64,000 nucleotides of DNA. Source: Aegilops tauschii subsp. strangulata. Taxonomy: Eukaryota; Streptophyta; Magnoliopsida; Poales; Poaceae. Positions 44,520 through 56,988 of this stretch are shown piece after piece. How positions within the stretch are numbered: the first letter of the stretch is position 1; each line of letters begins with the position of its first letter. Below the pieces are notes generated by a model. The model was not told where the DNA came from and made no database searches. It worked only from the letters and a program-made list of their open reading frames with translations. The position numbers and the translations under genes were made by a program. Location: contig NC_053037.3 in the NCBI RefSeq assembly GCF_002575655.3, forward strand, positions 445,501,793-445,565,792. Reading direction: 5' to 3'.

Positions 44520-47500
44520 ATGCCTCCCAAGGCTCCTATCACTTGCAACTGGATGAGATCCAACATCACTGACGAGACCCTGGCCAACTTTGTTAAGTCC
44601 GGATATCTGCCCAAGATGGAAGTGATGTCCTACCGTGCCCCTGACCCGTCAGAAGAAAGACCACAGCCGAGGGACGGGGAGGTAGTGATCTTTGCGGACC
44701 ATATGAGCCGAGGCTTCGCACCGCCCGGCTCAAAATTCTTCCGGGATGTGCTCAACTTCTTTGACCTTCGGCCTCAGGATATAGGACCCAATTCCATATC
44801 CAACATCTGCAACTTCCAAGTTTTTTGTGAAGTATATCTTGGAGAAGAGCCGAGTCTGCTGCTCTTCAGAGAGCTGTTTTATTTGAACCGCCAAAATGAG
44901 TGCGCCAACGGGCCAAGTCTAGAGTTAGGCGGCATCTCCATCCAGCGACGTAGGGACTGTCTGTTCCCTTACGCAGAGCCGCCAAGTCACCCCAAGGACT
45001 GGAATATGACTTGGTTCTACTGCCAAGACACATCCCCGGCTGACGAGAGCCCGCTGCCCGGCTTTCGCCCAACCCGCCTAGAGCCGACTCATCCGTTATC
45101 CGACAAGCTGACTGCCGCAGAACGCCAGCCTCTGCTTCCAACGATCAACAAGATCAAAGCTCTGCTAGGCAATGGTCTGAACGGAATAGACCTGGTCCGG
45201 GTCTGGATCACATGGCGGGTGATCCCATTGAGCCGCCGCCCCGGCTTAATGTGTGAGTACACCGAGCGAAAGGATGACCCGCAGAGGCACAGCCGCAATG
45301 ATCTTCCAGAAGACGTTGCTAAAGAAGAGACCAAGGCTCTGTTAAACGAGAGCTTGGCCGACTGTGGAAGGACCGGGCTAGCCCCGTTCTGCAAGACCAA
45401 TCCAGCCCCTGCAGTAAGCCGCTGACTTTAACCTTTCCACTTCTTTTACATGTCACCTTGCTCTGAACCGTTTTAAGAATTTATTACTGTACTTCTCAGG
45501 CTGATGACAAGTTCTGGCGGGTCAAGTATGACCATGAGGCGGCCAAGAAGGCGAGGAAGGCGAAGAAAGCCGCCAAGAAAGCCGCCCCTCGTAAAAAGGG
45601 AAGCAGACCCACTGCTTCGGAGCTGCTGCAATTAAGCGACAGCTCCGAGTCTGAGGTAACCCTTAAACCTTTAAACTCTTGCCATACTTGTTGTTTATTG
45701 CTGTCCGCCTTATCAACATTTTGCTTATTGACAGGATGACACCGGCGCCAGTAACCCGGTGATTGAAGAGGTAACATCATTTTCCTCCGACTCGGAGCGT
45801 TTACCACAGCTGAAGTCCGAAAAGTAACCCGGAAAGTAAGCTTTTCTCATCCATTAGCTCATCAAGACCCTCAATTTCTTCTAAAGCAGCAGGTTCACGA
45901 AAGCCGGCGTCACACCCGGGCCCGCAAGGACACCGAACTCTCCACCGGGTTACCCGACGCAACAAGGAAGCGTTGTACCGAGGTTTTTTCTCACCTGTAC
46001 CCTTTTCATCCGTTGGCGGGTGTCATCCGTCAGCCACTCAACTCTTCTGACTCCAATTACCAGGAGACCTCCCCCTCTTCGGGTGACTCCATGCAGTCAA
46101 GTCTGCCGGCCTTTAAAACTGCACCCGGGTAATAACAATCTCCGTACATTATCTGTCTGTATTTACTCTTTGTATGCCTAACACTTCTGTCTTTTCAGTG
46201 CCCAGGCAAAGCTCACCAAAAGAGCAAAGAAGACCAGGTCAGCCGGAGTGCCAGACTTGCCTGAGCCGGAGACGACGGCTCAAGAGCCGCCAGCCGCCTC
46301 CGAAGCCACCATTCCCATGGACACGGCGCCTGAAGCCCCTGCCCCGACCACCAAGACAACGACCGAAGCGTCAGCTAACCCGGAGGCCTCCGGCTCAACC
46401 CCACCGGCTAACGAACCGGACGTGGTAATTACCCGGACGGAGTATGTTGAGCCGGGGAGGCCGACCGCGCTGGCCAAATGCTCCGCGAAAGGGGAGTTGC
46501 TGCAACCCCACCGGGTGAATCTGGATCTCTCTAGCTACACCGACTTGAGCATTGGAGAGCTCGTCTCCGGCTACATCAGCCAGGTTCACAAGAGCCGGGA
46601 CGCCGAGATCGCCATGGTCAACCAGATCCAACAAAAGTCTGAGGTAACCTTCTGCTGTCTTCTTACTTTCCGCATAGTGATCCTTGTCATGCTAGCCCCC
46701 AAGTCTATGACTTATACTTGAATATGTTGTAGACTTAGAGTCCGGCTTACTTAACTGAACCGGCAGTATGTAGATAGATACGTTCAATATGCATTAGCCC
46801 CCAAGTGCCAAGTGTCTTTGCTTGGAAAGTGCTTGGGACTTATATAATGACTGTTAATAACCCGGAAATATATGCAGGCTACTGGCAAGAAGTTCGAGTC
46901 GGACCTTGCGGATCTCAAGAGCCGGTTAAAGACTCAAGAGATGGAGACCCGGAAGGCGAACACGAAGTTTGTCTCCAGCATCGCCGCTCAGGAGAAACTG
47001 AAGACTGAATTCGACGCTGAGCGGAAGGCCTGGGCTGAGGAGAAAACCGCACTGGTGACCCGGGCAGAACAGGCGGAGAAGGCCCTTACTGCGAAGACCG
47101 CGGAGCTCTCTGGCCTAAAGCGCCAGGTGTCCCAAATGGTGGCTTCTATCTTCGGTAAGTCGCCTCACCGGCTCTCATCAAGTCTGTATATGTTATGATT
47201 CATCCTTGTCACCGGCTTGTCTGACCTTGATTAAACAGGTCCCAGGAGTGCCAACCTCAACCAGAGCATGGTCACCAAGCTAAAGGCCGTGTACACCCTG
47301 GTGGAACAACTCTACACCGGGTCACAGCGCGCCTTAGCTGTGGTGGCCCTATCCAACGAGGTGCCAACCCATCTGGCTGAAGTCCTGCGCCGGCTCGCAG
47401 TTCTGCCACAGCGGATCCAGGAGCTACGCCGAGCCTCCGCAAGATCCGGAGCAATTGCCGCGCTGAGCCGGGCCAAAGCATTCCTGCCGGAGCTAGACCC

Positions 47501-47876
47501 GGCAGACATCGCCCTGGGTTACCCCAGCCTGAAGGAAGACGGCTCCGCCTTCGACCAGAAGGACTTCGCGGCATGTGTGAAGGCTGTACGCCCGGTGGCC
47601 ACCATCATCGGGAACGACACCGACTTAACCAAGTATCAGCCGGGGTACAACGCGGAGAATCAGAGGATTCCAACCCCTCGCTATGAAGCTCTTAGTCTGA
47701 TTCCTCCGGCTCGCCAACACACCTTCGCCCCCGAGATTGACCCGGCCGGGTTAATTGACGAAGAAGCCCAGTTCGAAGCTCTCAGCGGCATCAACTGGAA
47801 GTCGTCAACCTTCGAGGTCTTGGGATCAGCCGGAGCAGAAGATGAGCCGGGGACTTCGACTCAACAGGCGTCATAA
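44520..47876 (+). pseudogene. Antisense gene of E7, one-base deletion in exon 3
   Basis: Exons match those of E3 one for one: 44520-45413, 45500-45655, 45735-46128, 46199-46643, 46878-47154 and 47239-47876 (894, 156, 394, 445, 277, 638 nt). All introns have GT-AG ends. Five exons differ from E3 by 0 or a multiple of 3; only exon 3 is off by one, which produces an early stop (TAA near 45824). The last exon ends in TAA. Exon 1 protein is about 85 percent identical to E3 by eye, with many differences at third codon positions. The rest of the frame looks open, so this copy was broken recently or is spliced differently. Confidence 0.75.
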
Positions 47877-48944
47877 AGCGGCTGGCGGTTCACCGAACAA
47901 CACTCCACCCTTGAAACTTTGAAGGATTTTTGTAATAGAATAAGTGCAACAATTTATCTCTGCCGTGCCATCGTGCACGTAATGAATGCTGAAACCCTTT
48001 GAAGTTATTCTTTTGATGTTCCTCCGGGTCATGATTATCCTTTGTGCTTTTCAACCCTTAAAACGTATCTTTAAGCATCTGCATAGAAAGGCAAACCACA
48101 AGTCTCAAGGCGGCTTACCGCCCTGAGAATCAGGTGTTTGAAATGGATAACCCGGAACACGAACCAAAAAAGACTGGTCGTTAACTATACTCGAAACATA
48201 GCTGCGATAACACACTTAACAGCCTGTAAGCATACTTCCGGTTTAAATAACCCGGGTAGCCTGGTTGGTACCTGAACTCGAATTTACCTGTCTTGATGAC
48301 ATCCATGATGTTCAACTTAACAAGATAAACCAAATATAAGCCGGTCAAGAGACCCGGCAGTACATACCTTGACATGATTAGAGCAGACCTGTGATAAAAA
48401 CTTGGGGCTTCCGGCGAATACGACCAGAAACCCGGTCCAAAGGGGTTAAGCTAAGATTCGGATGCGATCATATAGCCCCTAGTGGGTGTGGCGATGCCAA
48501 TCAAAAGGGTATCGACAGCTATGCTCTCTTTGGTTCGAATACGACCCATGTTTGAACAGGAAGCCCCCAAGTGATTCTGAAAATTGTTGAACGACGCTGA
48601 TTCGAATACGATCCACGTCGGTTCTCAGAGGGGTTACACTATGATTCAAATATGACCAAAGGCAACCTCCCAATGAGCTCGGCACTTTGCCAATCAAAAT
48701 GGGTATCGACAGCTATGTTCTCTTTGGTTCAAATACGACCCATGTGTGAACAGGAAGCTCCCAAGTGACTTTACTGCTTACGGCTAGACTCGAATATGAT
48801 CATAAGCCGGATCCTCCTTTCAAATTAGTATGTAAAAAATGACACACATATTTGGAGGAGAAAAAAGGACAGAGGTCCCGCTTTATTGCTTATCATAATA
48901 TATACATGTCTGAGATAAATATGTACACCACGAGAGCCGGTAGC
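47877..48944. other. Region between antisense gene end and pol stop of E7
   Basis: Non-coding. TGTAATAGAATAAG (about 47931) may mark polyadenylation. Two tandem units, 194-bp period (GACAGCT at 48514 and 48708), parallel those of E3. Confidence 0.6.
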
Positions 48945-50148
48945 TCAAGTGTAGTAAGGCCGAAGCTGAGCTATGTTCCACGGCCGACGGGTCTCCTCCT
49001 CAGACTTACGCGAATCTTTATGTTCCCGAATATCAACGAGGTAATATGACCCGTTGTGCAAGTTCTTACTGACCACAAAGGGCCCTTCCCAGGGTGGGGA
49101 TAACTTGTGTGCATCTGTTTGATCCTGGATGAGCCGGAGCACAAGGTCGCCTTCCTGGAAGACCCGGGACTTGACCCGGCGGCTGTGATAACGACGCAGG
49201 TCTTGTTGGTAAATTGCTGAACGGGCTGCTGCCACATCACGCTGTTCGTCCAACAAGTCCAGAGCATCTTGACGCGCCTGTTCATTATCCGTCTCAACAT
49301 AAGCCGCCACACGAGGCGAATCGTGACGGATGTCGCTGGAGAGGACTGCTTCTGCGCCATAAACCATGAAGAAAGGCGTGAAGCCAGTAGACCTGTTAGG
49401 AGTAGTGTTGATGCTCCATAAGACAGAAGGCAACTCCTCCACCCAACAACCCGGCGTCCGTTGCAAAGGGACCAAAAGCCGGGGTTTGATGCCTTTTAGA
49501 ATCTCCTGGTTAGCTCTCTCAGCTTGACCATTGGATTGGGGGTGAGCCACTGAGGAAACATCAAGTCGGATATGCTCCCGTTGAGAAAATTCTTCCATAG
49601 TGCCCTTGGATAAATTGGTGCCATTGTCAGTTATGATACTGTGCGGAAAGCCGAAGCGGAAAATCACCTTTTTCATAAATTGAACCGCCGTGGCTGCATC
49701 GCACTTGCTAACTGGCTCAGCCTCCACCCACTTTGTAAATTTGTCAACTGCCACCAAGAGGTGGGTCTTCTTATCCTTGGACCGTTTGAAAGGCCCAACC
49801 ATATCAAGCCCGCAGACCGCAAAGGGCAAAAGTGATTGGGATCATCCTCAACTCCTGAGTCGGCACATGAGCCCGTCGTGAGAACCTTTGGCAACCATCA
49901 CATTTACTGACCAAGTCCTCTGCATCAGCGTGAGCCGTCAGCCAATAAAAACCATGACGGAAAGCCTTGGCTACAAGAGATTTTGAACCGGCATGAGGGC
50001 CACAATCCCCTTCATGGATCTCGCGCAAGATCTCTTGACCTTCCTCAGGGGAGATACAACGCTGAAACGCCCCTGAAACACTGCGATGATGCAGCTCGCC
50101 ATCAATGACAACCATTGACTTAGCCCGCCGGGTTACTTGCCTGGCTAG
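48945..50148 (-). pseudogene. Integrase of E7
   Basis: The frame 49829-48945 holds most of the DDE core (LDMVGPF, ITDNG, NGQAERANQEI) and an intact C-terminus ending at 48945. The zinc-binding N-terminal part (HADAEDLVSKCDGC) is in a different frame (to 49804), so there is a frameshift near 49820. Unlike E3 it has no stop before the integrase. Confidence 0.85.
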
Positions 50149-50724
50149 AGTTTCATCCTCAGGCAACTCTCCCCGGGTTATATAAGCTAGATATGGCATT
50201 TTCCAGTCTGGTATGACATGAAGAGCCGCCACCAGTCGTGCCTCCGGGTCAGGGATAGCCAAGTCCTCCTCTGTAGGCAACTTGACCGAAGGGTTATACA
50301 GGACATCCAGGAAAGTGTTAGGCGGCACCGGCTTTCGCTGAGAGCCTAGCCGGCTTAACGCATCAGCCGCCTCGTTCCTCCTGCGATCAATATGCTCCAC
50401 TTGGTATCCCTGGAAATGCCCAGCAATGGCATCCACCTCACGGCGATAAGCCGCCATTAGAGGATCCTTAGAATCCCAGGTGCCCGACACTTGTTGAGCC
50501 ACCAAATCTGAGTCCCCAAAGCATCTCACCCGGCTTAAGCTCATCTCCTTAGCCACCCGAAGACCGTGGAGCAAAGCTTCGTATTCAGCCGCATTGTTAG
50601 TGCAAGGAAACATCAACCGTAGCACATAATGGAACTTGTCACCTTTTGGGGAGGCCAATACAACACCAGCCCCCGAGCCCTCCAACTGTCGGGACCCGTC
50701 GAAGTGGATAGTCCAATAAGTGTT
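50149..50724 (-). pseudogene. Archaeal-type RNase H of E7, truncated
   Basis: From the junction at 50724 the minus strand reads NTYWTIHFDGS and continues with NAAEYEALLHG, GDSDLVAQQ and NEAADALS, all expected acidic motifs. Upstream RT is missing. The open frame continues past the junction into E6 DNA, which is accidental. Confidence 0.8.
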
Positions 50725-51772
50725 TAATAAGATGCCTTCTGAATTTGTGACTAGTGTTAAGGAATTTATGAATTCGCAAAAGAATTTCAATGCTTTGCTT
50801 GAAGAAAAATTGCTTAAAGTTGATGAATTGGCTAGGAACATTGATAGAATTTCTCTTGGTGTTGATTCTTTAAAACTTAGATCTATTCCTCCTAAGCATG
50901 ATATCAATGAGTCTCTCAAAGCCATGAGAATTTCCATTGATGAGTGCAAAGAAAGAACCGCTAGGATGCGTGCTAAGAAAGATTGCTTTGTGAAAGCGTG
51001 TTCTTCAAATTTCTATGAAAATAAAGATGAAGATCTAAAAGTTATTGATGTGTCCCCTATTAAATCTTTGTTTTGCAATATGAATCTTGATAATGATGGG
51101 ACTGAATTTGATCCACCTTTACCTAGAAGGCGTTCCAGAAATTCGGAGTTTTTAGATCTTGATGCTAAAATTGATAAAAGTGGGATTGAAGAGATCAAAA
51201 CATTATATATTAATGAACCCAATATTTTGGATTTCAAGGGATTTAATTATGATAATTGCTCATTGATAGATTGTATTTCCTTGTTGCAATCCGTGCTAAA
51301 TTTTCCTCATGCTTATAGTCAAAATAAAGCCTTTACCAAACATATCGTTGATGCTTTGATGCAATCTTATGAAGAAAAACTGGAGTTGGAAGTTTCTATC
51401 CCTAGAAAACTTTTTGATGAGTGGGAACCTACTATTAAAATTAAAATTATAGATCATGAATGCTATGCATTGTGTGATTTGGGTGCTAGTGTTTCCATGA
51501 TTCCAAAGACTTTATGTGATTTATTCGGTTTTTGTGAATATGATGATTGCTCTTTAAACTTGCACCTTGTGGATTCCACTATTAAGAAACCTATGGGAAG
51601 AATTAATGATGTTCTTATTGTTGCAAATAGGAACTATGTGCCCGTAAATTTCATTGTACTTGATATAGATTGCAATCCTTCATGTCCTATTATTCTGGAT
51701 AGACCTTTCCTTAGAATGATTGGTGCAATTATTGATATGAAGAAGGGAATATTAGATTCCAATTTCCATTAA

Positions 51773-54706
51773 AGGAAGGCATGGAACACTTCCCTAGAAA
51801 GAAAATAAAATTACCTTATGAATCTATTATGAGAGCCACTTATGGATTGCCTACCAAAGATGGCAATACCTAGATCTATCCGTGCTTTTATGCCTAGCTA
51901 GGGGCATTAAACGATAGCGCTTGTTGGGAGGCAACCCAATTTTATTTTTAGTTTTTTGCTTTTTGCTTCTGTTTAGGAACAAATATTTGTTCTAGCCTCT
52001 GGTTATATTTGTTTTTATGTTTTAATTAGTGTTTGTGCCAAGTTAAACCTATAGGATCTTCTTGGATGATAGTTATTTGATCTTGCTGTAAATTCCAGAA
52101 ATTTTCTGTTCACGAAAACAATTGTTCAAAATCACCAGAACGTGATAAAATATTGATTCCAATTTCTGCTGATCAATAAACAAATTTTCTAGGTCGTCCT
52201 ATTTTTTCTGAATTTTTGGAGTTCCAGAAGTTTGCGTTAGTTACAGATTACTACAGACTGTTCTGTTTTTGACAGATTCTGTTTTTCGTGTGTTGTTTGC
52301 TTATTTTGATGAATCTATGGCTAGTAAAATAGTTTATAAACCATAGAGAAGTTGGAATACAGTAGTTTTAACACCAATATAAATAAAGAATGAGTTCATG
52401 ACAGTACCTTGAAGTGGTCTTTTGTTTTCTTTCGCTAACGGAGCTCACGAGATTTTCTGCTGAGTTTTGTGTTGTGAAGTTTTCAAGTTTTGGGTGAAAG
52501 ATTTGATGGATTATGGAACAAGGAGTGGCAAGAGCCTAAGCTTGGGGATTCCCATGGCAGCCCCAAGATAATCTAAGGACACCTAAAATCCAAAGCTTGG
52601 GGATGCCCCGGAAGGCATCCCCTCTTTTGTCTACTTCCATCGGTAACTTTACTTGGAGCTATATTTTTATTCACCACATGATATGTGTTTTGCTTGGAGC
52701 GTCTTATATGACTTGAGTCTTTGCTTTTAGTTTACCACAATCATATTTTCTGTACACACCTTTTGAGAGAGACATACATGATTTGGAAATTATTAGAATA
52801 CTCTATGTGCTTCACTTTTATCTTTTGAGTTATATAGTTTTTGCTCTAGTACTTCACTTATATCTTTTAGAGCACGGTGGTGGATTTGTTTTATAGAAAC
52901 TATTGATCTCTCATTCTTCACTTAGATTATTTTGAGAGTCTTAAACAGCATGGTAATTTTCTTAAATAATCCTAATATGCTAGGTATTCAAGACTAGTAA
53001 AAACTTTCTTATGAGTGGGTTGAATACTAAGAGAAGTTTGATGCTTGATGATTGTTTTGAGACATGGAGGTAGTGATATCAAAGTTGTGCTAGTTGAGTA
53101 GTTGTGAATTTGATAAATACTTGTGTTGAAGTTTGCAAGTCCCGTAGCATGCACGTATGCTAAACGTTATGTAACAAATTTGAAACATGAGGTGTTCTTT
53201 GAGTGTCTTCCTTATGAGTGGTGGTCGGGGACGAGCGATGGTCTTTTCCTACCTATCTATCCCCCTAGGAGAATGTGCGTAGTGCTTGGTTTTTGATGAC
53301 TTGTAGATTTTTTTTGCAATAAGTATGTGAGTTCTTTATGACTAATGTTGAGTCCATGGATTATACACACTCTTACCTTTCCATCATTGCTAGCCTCTTC
53401 GGTACCGTGCATTGCCCTTTCTCACATTGAGAGTTGGTGCAAACTTCGCCGGTGCATCCAAACCCCGTGATATGATACGCTATTTCACACATAAAACCTC
53501 CTTATATCTTCCTCAAAACAGCCACCATACCTACCTATTATGGCATTTCCATAGCCATTCCGAGATATATTGCCATGCAACTTTCCACCATTCCGTTTAT
53601 CATGACATGTTCATCATTGTCATGTTGCTTTGCATGATCATGTAGTTGACATAGTATTTGTGGCGAAGCCAACGTTCATAATTCTTTCATACATGTCACT
53701 CTTGGTTCATTGCATATCCCGGTACACCGCCGGAGGCATTCATATAGAGTCATACTTTGTTCTAGTATCGAGTTGTAATCATTGAGTTGTAAATAAATAG
53801 AAGTGTGATGATCATCATTTTCTAGAGCATTGTCCCAAGTGAGGAATAAAAAAAGAGAAGGGCCATAAAAAAGAAGAAGGCCCAAAAAAGGAAAAAAATG
53901 AGAGAAAAATAGAGAAGGGACAATGTTACTATCCTTTTTACCACACTTGTGCTTCAAAGTAGCACCATGATCTTCATGATAGACAGTCTCTTGTTTTGTC
54001 ACTTTCATATACTAGTGGGAATTTTTCATTATAGAACTTGGCTTGTATATTCCAACAATGGGCTTCCTCAAGTGCCCTAGGTCTTTGTGAGCAAGCAAGT
54101 TGGATGCACACCCACTTAGTTTCTTTTGTTGAGCTTTCATATATTTATAGCTCTAGTGCATCTGTTGCATGTCAGTCCCTACTCCTTGCATTAACATCAA
54201 TCGATGAGCATCTCCATAGCTCATTGATTAGCCTCGTTGATGTGAGACTTTCTCCTTTTTTGTCTTCTCCACATAACCCCCATCATTATATCCTATTCCA
54301 CCCATAGTGCTATATCCATGGCTCACGCTCACGTATTGCGTGAAAGTTGAAAAGGTTTGAGATTAAAAGTACGAAACAAGTGCTTGGCTTGTCATCGGGG
54401 TTGTGCATGATGAGAGCATTCTTGTGTGACGAAAATGGAGCATGACTAAACTATATGATTTTGTAGGGATGAACTTTCTTTGGCCATGTTATTTTGAGAA
54501 GACATAATTGCTTAGTTAGTATGCTTGAAGTATTATTGTTTTTATGTCAATATTGAACTTTTATCTTGAATATTTCGGATCTGAATATTCATACCACAAT
54601 TAAGAAGAATTACATTGAAATTATGCCAAGTAGCATTCCACATCAAAAATTCTGTTTTTATCATTTACCTACTCGAGGACGAGCAGGAATTAAGCTTGGG
54701 GATGCT
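51773..54706 (+). other. Non-coding 3' internal region of E6
   Basis: About 2.9 kb of AT-rich sequence without coding signal, typical of this family. Phrases such as AGCTTGGGGATGCCCC (about 52593) echo the purine tract before the 3' LTR (AGCTTGGGGATGCT, 54693). An A/G-rich stretch lies at 53846-53925. Confidence 0.6.
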
Positions 54707-56235
54707 TGATACGTCTCCAACATATCTATATTTTTTGATTGCTCCATGCTATATTATATTCTGTTTTGGACATTATTGGGCTTTATTATACACTTTTATA
54801 TTATTTTTGGGACTAACGTATTAACCGGAGGCCCAACCCAGGATTGCTGTTTTTTGCCTTCGGGAACGTGATTTTTGGAATGAACGTGATCCAGAGGACT
54901 TGGACCCTACGTCAAGAAAGCTACCAGGAGGGCACGAGGTAGGGTGGCGCGCCTACCCTCCAGGGCGCGCCCTCCACCCTCGTGGGCCCCCTGTTGCTCC
55001 ACCGATGTACTCCTTCCTCCTATATATACCTACGTACCCCCAAACTACCAGATATGGAGCCAAAAACCTAATTCCACCGCCGCAACCTTCTGTACCTGTG
55101 AGATTCCATCTTGGGGCCTGTTCCGGAGCTCCGCCGGAGGGGGCATCGATCACGGAGGGCATCTACATCAACACCATAGCCTCTCCGATGATGTGTGAGT
55201 AGTTTACCTCAGACCTTCAGGTCCATAGTTATTAGCTAGATGGCTTCTTCTCTCTTTTTGGATCTCAATACAATGTTCTCCCCCTTTCTCGTGGAGATCT
55301 ATTCGATGTAATCTTCTTTTGCGGTGTGTTTGTTGAGACCGATGAATTGTGGGTTTATGATCAAGTTTATCTATGAACAATATTTGAATCTTCTCTGAAT
55401 TCTTTTATGTATGATTGGTTATCTTTGCAAGTCTCTTTGAATTATCAGTTTGGTTTGGCCTACTAGATTAATCTTTCTTGCAATGGGAGAAGTGCTTAGC
55501 TTTGGGCTCAATCTTGCGGTGTCCTTTCCCAGCGACAGTATGGGCAGCAAGGCACGTATAGTATTGTTGCCATCGAGGATAACAAGATGGGGTTTATATC
55601 ATATTGCATGAGTTTATCCCTCTACATCATGTCATCTTGCTTAAAGCATTACCCTGTTCTTATGAACTTAATACTCTAGATGCATGCTGGATAGCTGTCG
55701 ATGTGTGGAGTAATAGTAGTAGATGCAGGCAGGAGTCGGTCTACTTGTCTCGGACATGATGCCTATATACATGATCATACTTAGATATTCTCATAACTAT
55801 GCTCAATTCTGTCAATTGCTCAACAGTAATTTGTTCACCCACCGTAAATACTTATGCTCTTGAGAGAAGCCACTAGTGAAACCTATGGCCCCCGGGTCTA
55901 TTTTCCATCATATTAATCTCCCGACAACAAGCTATTTCTGGCGCCGTTTTTATTCTACTTTCTTTACTTTGCATCTTTATCATAAAAATACCAAAAATAT
56001 TATCTTATCATATCTATCAGATCTCACTCTCGTAAGTGACCATGTAGGGATTGACAACCCCTTATCGCATTGGTTGCGAGGATTTATTTGTTTGTGTAGG
56101 TGCGAGGGACTCGTGCGTGGCCTCCTACTGGATTGATACCTTGGTTATCAAAAACTGAGGGAAATACTTACGCTACTTTTCTGCATCACCCTTTCCTCTT
56201 CAAGGGAAAACTAACGCAGTGCTCAAGAGGTAGCA
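54707..56235 (+). repeat. 3' LTR of E6 (1529 bp)
   Basis: From TGATACGTCTCCAACAT to AAGAGGTAGCA. Compared with the 5' LTR it lacks about 59 bp after TTTTTTGCC (54850-54860). Confidence 0.9.
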
Positions 56236-56240
56236 CTTTA

Positions 56241-56988
56241 TTGTATGAAATGCAATCGCCATGTATTCTTTACTTATCAATAAGCGGTAGCGATAGTCGT
56301 AGAAGCAATAGTTGGTGAGACAATAACGATGCTACAATGGAGATTAAGGTGTCAAGCCGGTGATGATGGAGATCATGAGGATGCTTTGGAGATGGAGATC
56401 AAAGGCACAAGATGATGATGGCCATATCATGTCACATATTTTGATTGCATGTGATGTTTATCTTTTACGCATCTTATTTTGCTTAGTACGGCGGTAGCAT
56501 TATAAGATGATCCCTCATTAAATTTCAAGGTATAAGTGTTCTCCCTGAGTATGCACCGTTGCTACAGTTCATCGTGCCGAGACACCACGTGATGATCGGG
56601 TGTGATAAGCTCTACGTTCACATACAACGGGTGCAAGGAAGTTTTGCACGTGAAGAATACTCGGGTTAAACTTGACGAGCCAAGCATATGCAGATATGGC
56701 CTCGGAACACTGAGACCGAAAGGTCGAACATGAATCATATAGTAGATATGATGAACATAGAGATGTTCACCATTGAAAACTACTCCATCTCACGGGATGA
56801 TCGGACATGGTTTAGGTGATTTGGATCACGTGATCATTTAGATGACTCGAGGGATGTCTATCTAAGTGGGAGTTCTTAAGTAATATGATTAATTGAACTT
56901 TAATTTATCATGAACTTAGTCCTGATAGTATTTGCATATCTATGTTGTAGATCAATAGCTTGCGATGTAGCTCCCCGTTTATTTTGAT
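56241..56988 (+). other. Rest of the untranslated leader of copia internal region 2
   Basis: Collinear with about 18279-19094 in copy 1, without the 66-bp duplication. No coding. Confidence 0.7.

Larger units (their letters stand above)
42919..50724 (-). mobile_element. E7: 5'-truncated Fatima-like element in E6
   Basis: This is a second copy of the E3 family, same orientation. It retains the 3' LTR (42919-43435), antisense gene, tandem repeats, integrase and archaeal RNase H. It stops abruptly near 50724 inside the second RNase H. The 5' LTR, gag, protease, RT and first RNase H are missing and no target duplicate remains on the right, so a deletion removed that end. Confidence 0.85.
37711..51772 (+). 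pseudogene. gag-protease of E6, split by two insertions
   Basis: Three pieces, 37711-38411, 42690-42918 and 50726-51772, stay in one reading frame (1977 nt, 659 codons) apart from one internal TGA at 38230-38232. Piece 1 is the gag capsid-like domain (LKLFPFSLRDRAKAWF, SLPKNSIDSW). Piece 2 is Asn/Tyr/Gly-rich. Piece 3 begins KMPSEF, continues through a coiled-coil-like segment and ends in an aspartic protease with DLGAS (about 51478-51492) and PIILDRPFL. The stop is TAA at 51770. The DLGAS form is usual for Athila-type proteases. No zinc knuckle is seen; a few codons may be lost at the 50724 junction. Confidence 0.8.
35906..56235 (+). mobile_element. E6: Sabrina/WHAM-type Athila-lineage gypsy element, gag-protease only
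   Basis: Full-length element with LTRs 35906-37493 and 54707-56235, TSD CTTTA, a primer-binding site at 37505 and a purine tract (AGCTTGGGGATGCT) before the 3' LTR. Its own sequence is interrupted by a solo LTR (38417-42689) and a truncated Fatima-like element (42919-about 50724). Coding capacity ends after protease; there is no RT, RNase H or integrase. It was therefore a non-autonomous family member relying on others for replication. The name Sabrina/WHAM is from memory of the LTR start TGATACGTCTCCAACG. Confidence 0.85.

Noticed and set aside
50726..50949. Extension of the minus-strand RNase H frame of E7 to 50949
   Set aside because: Residues beyond 50724 come from reading E6 gag DNA backwards across the junction and are not part of the protein.
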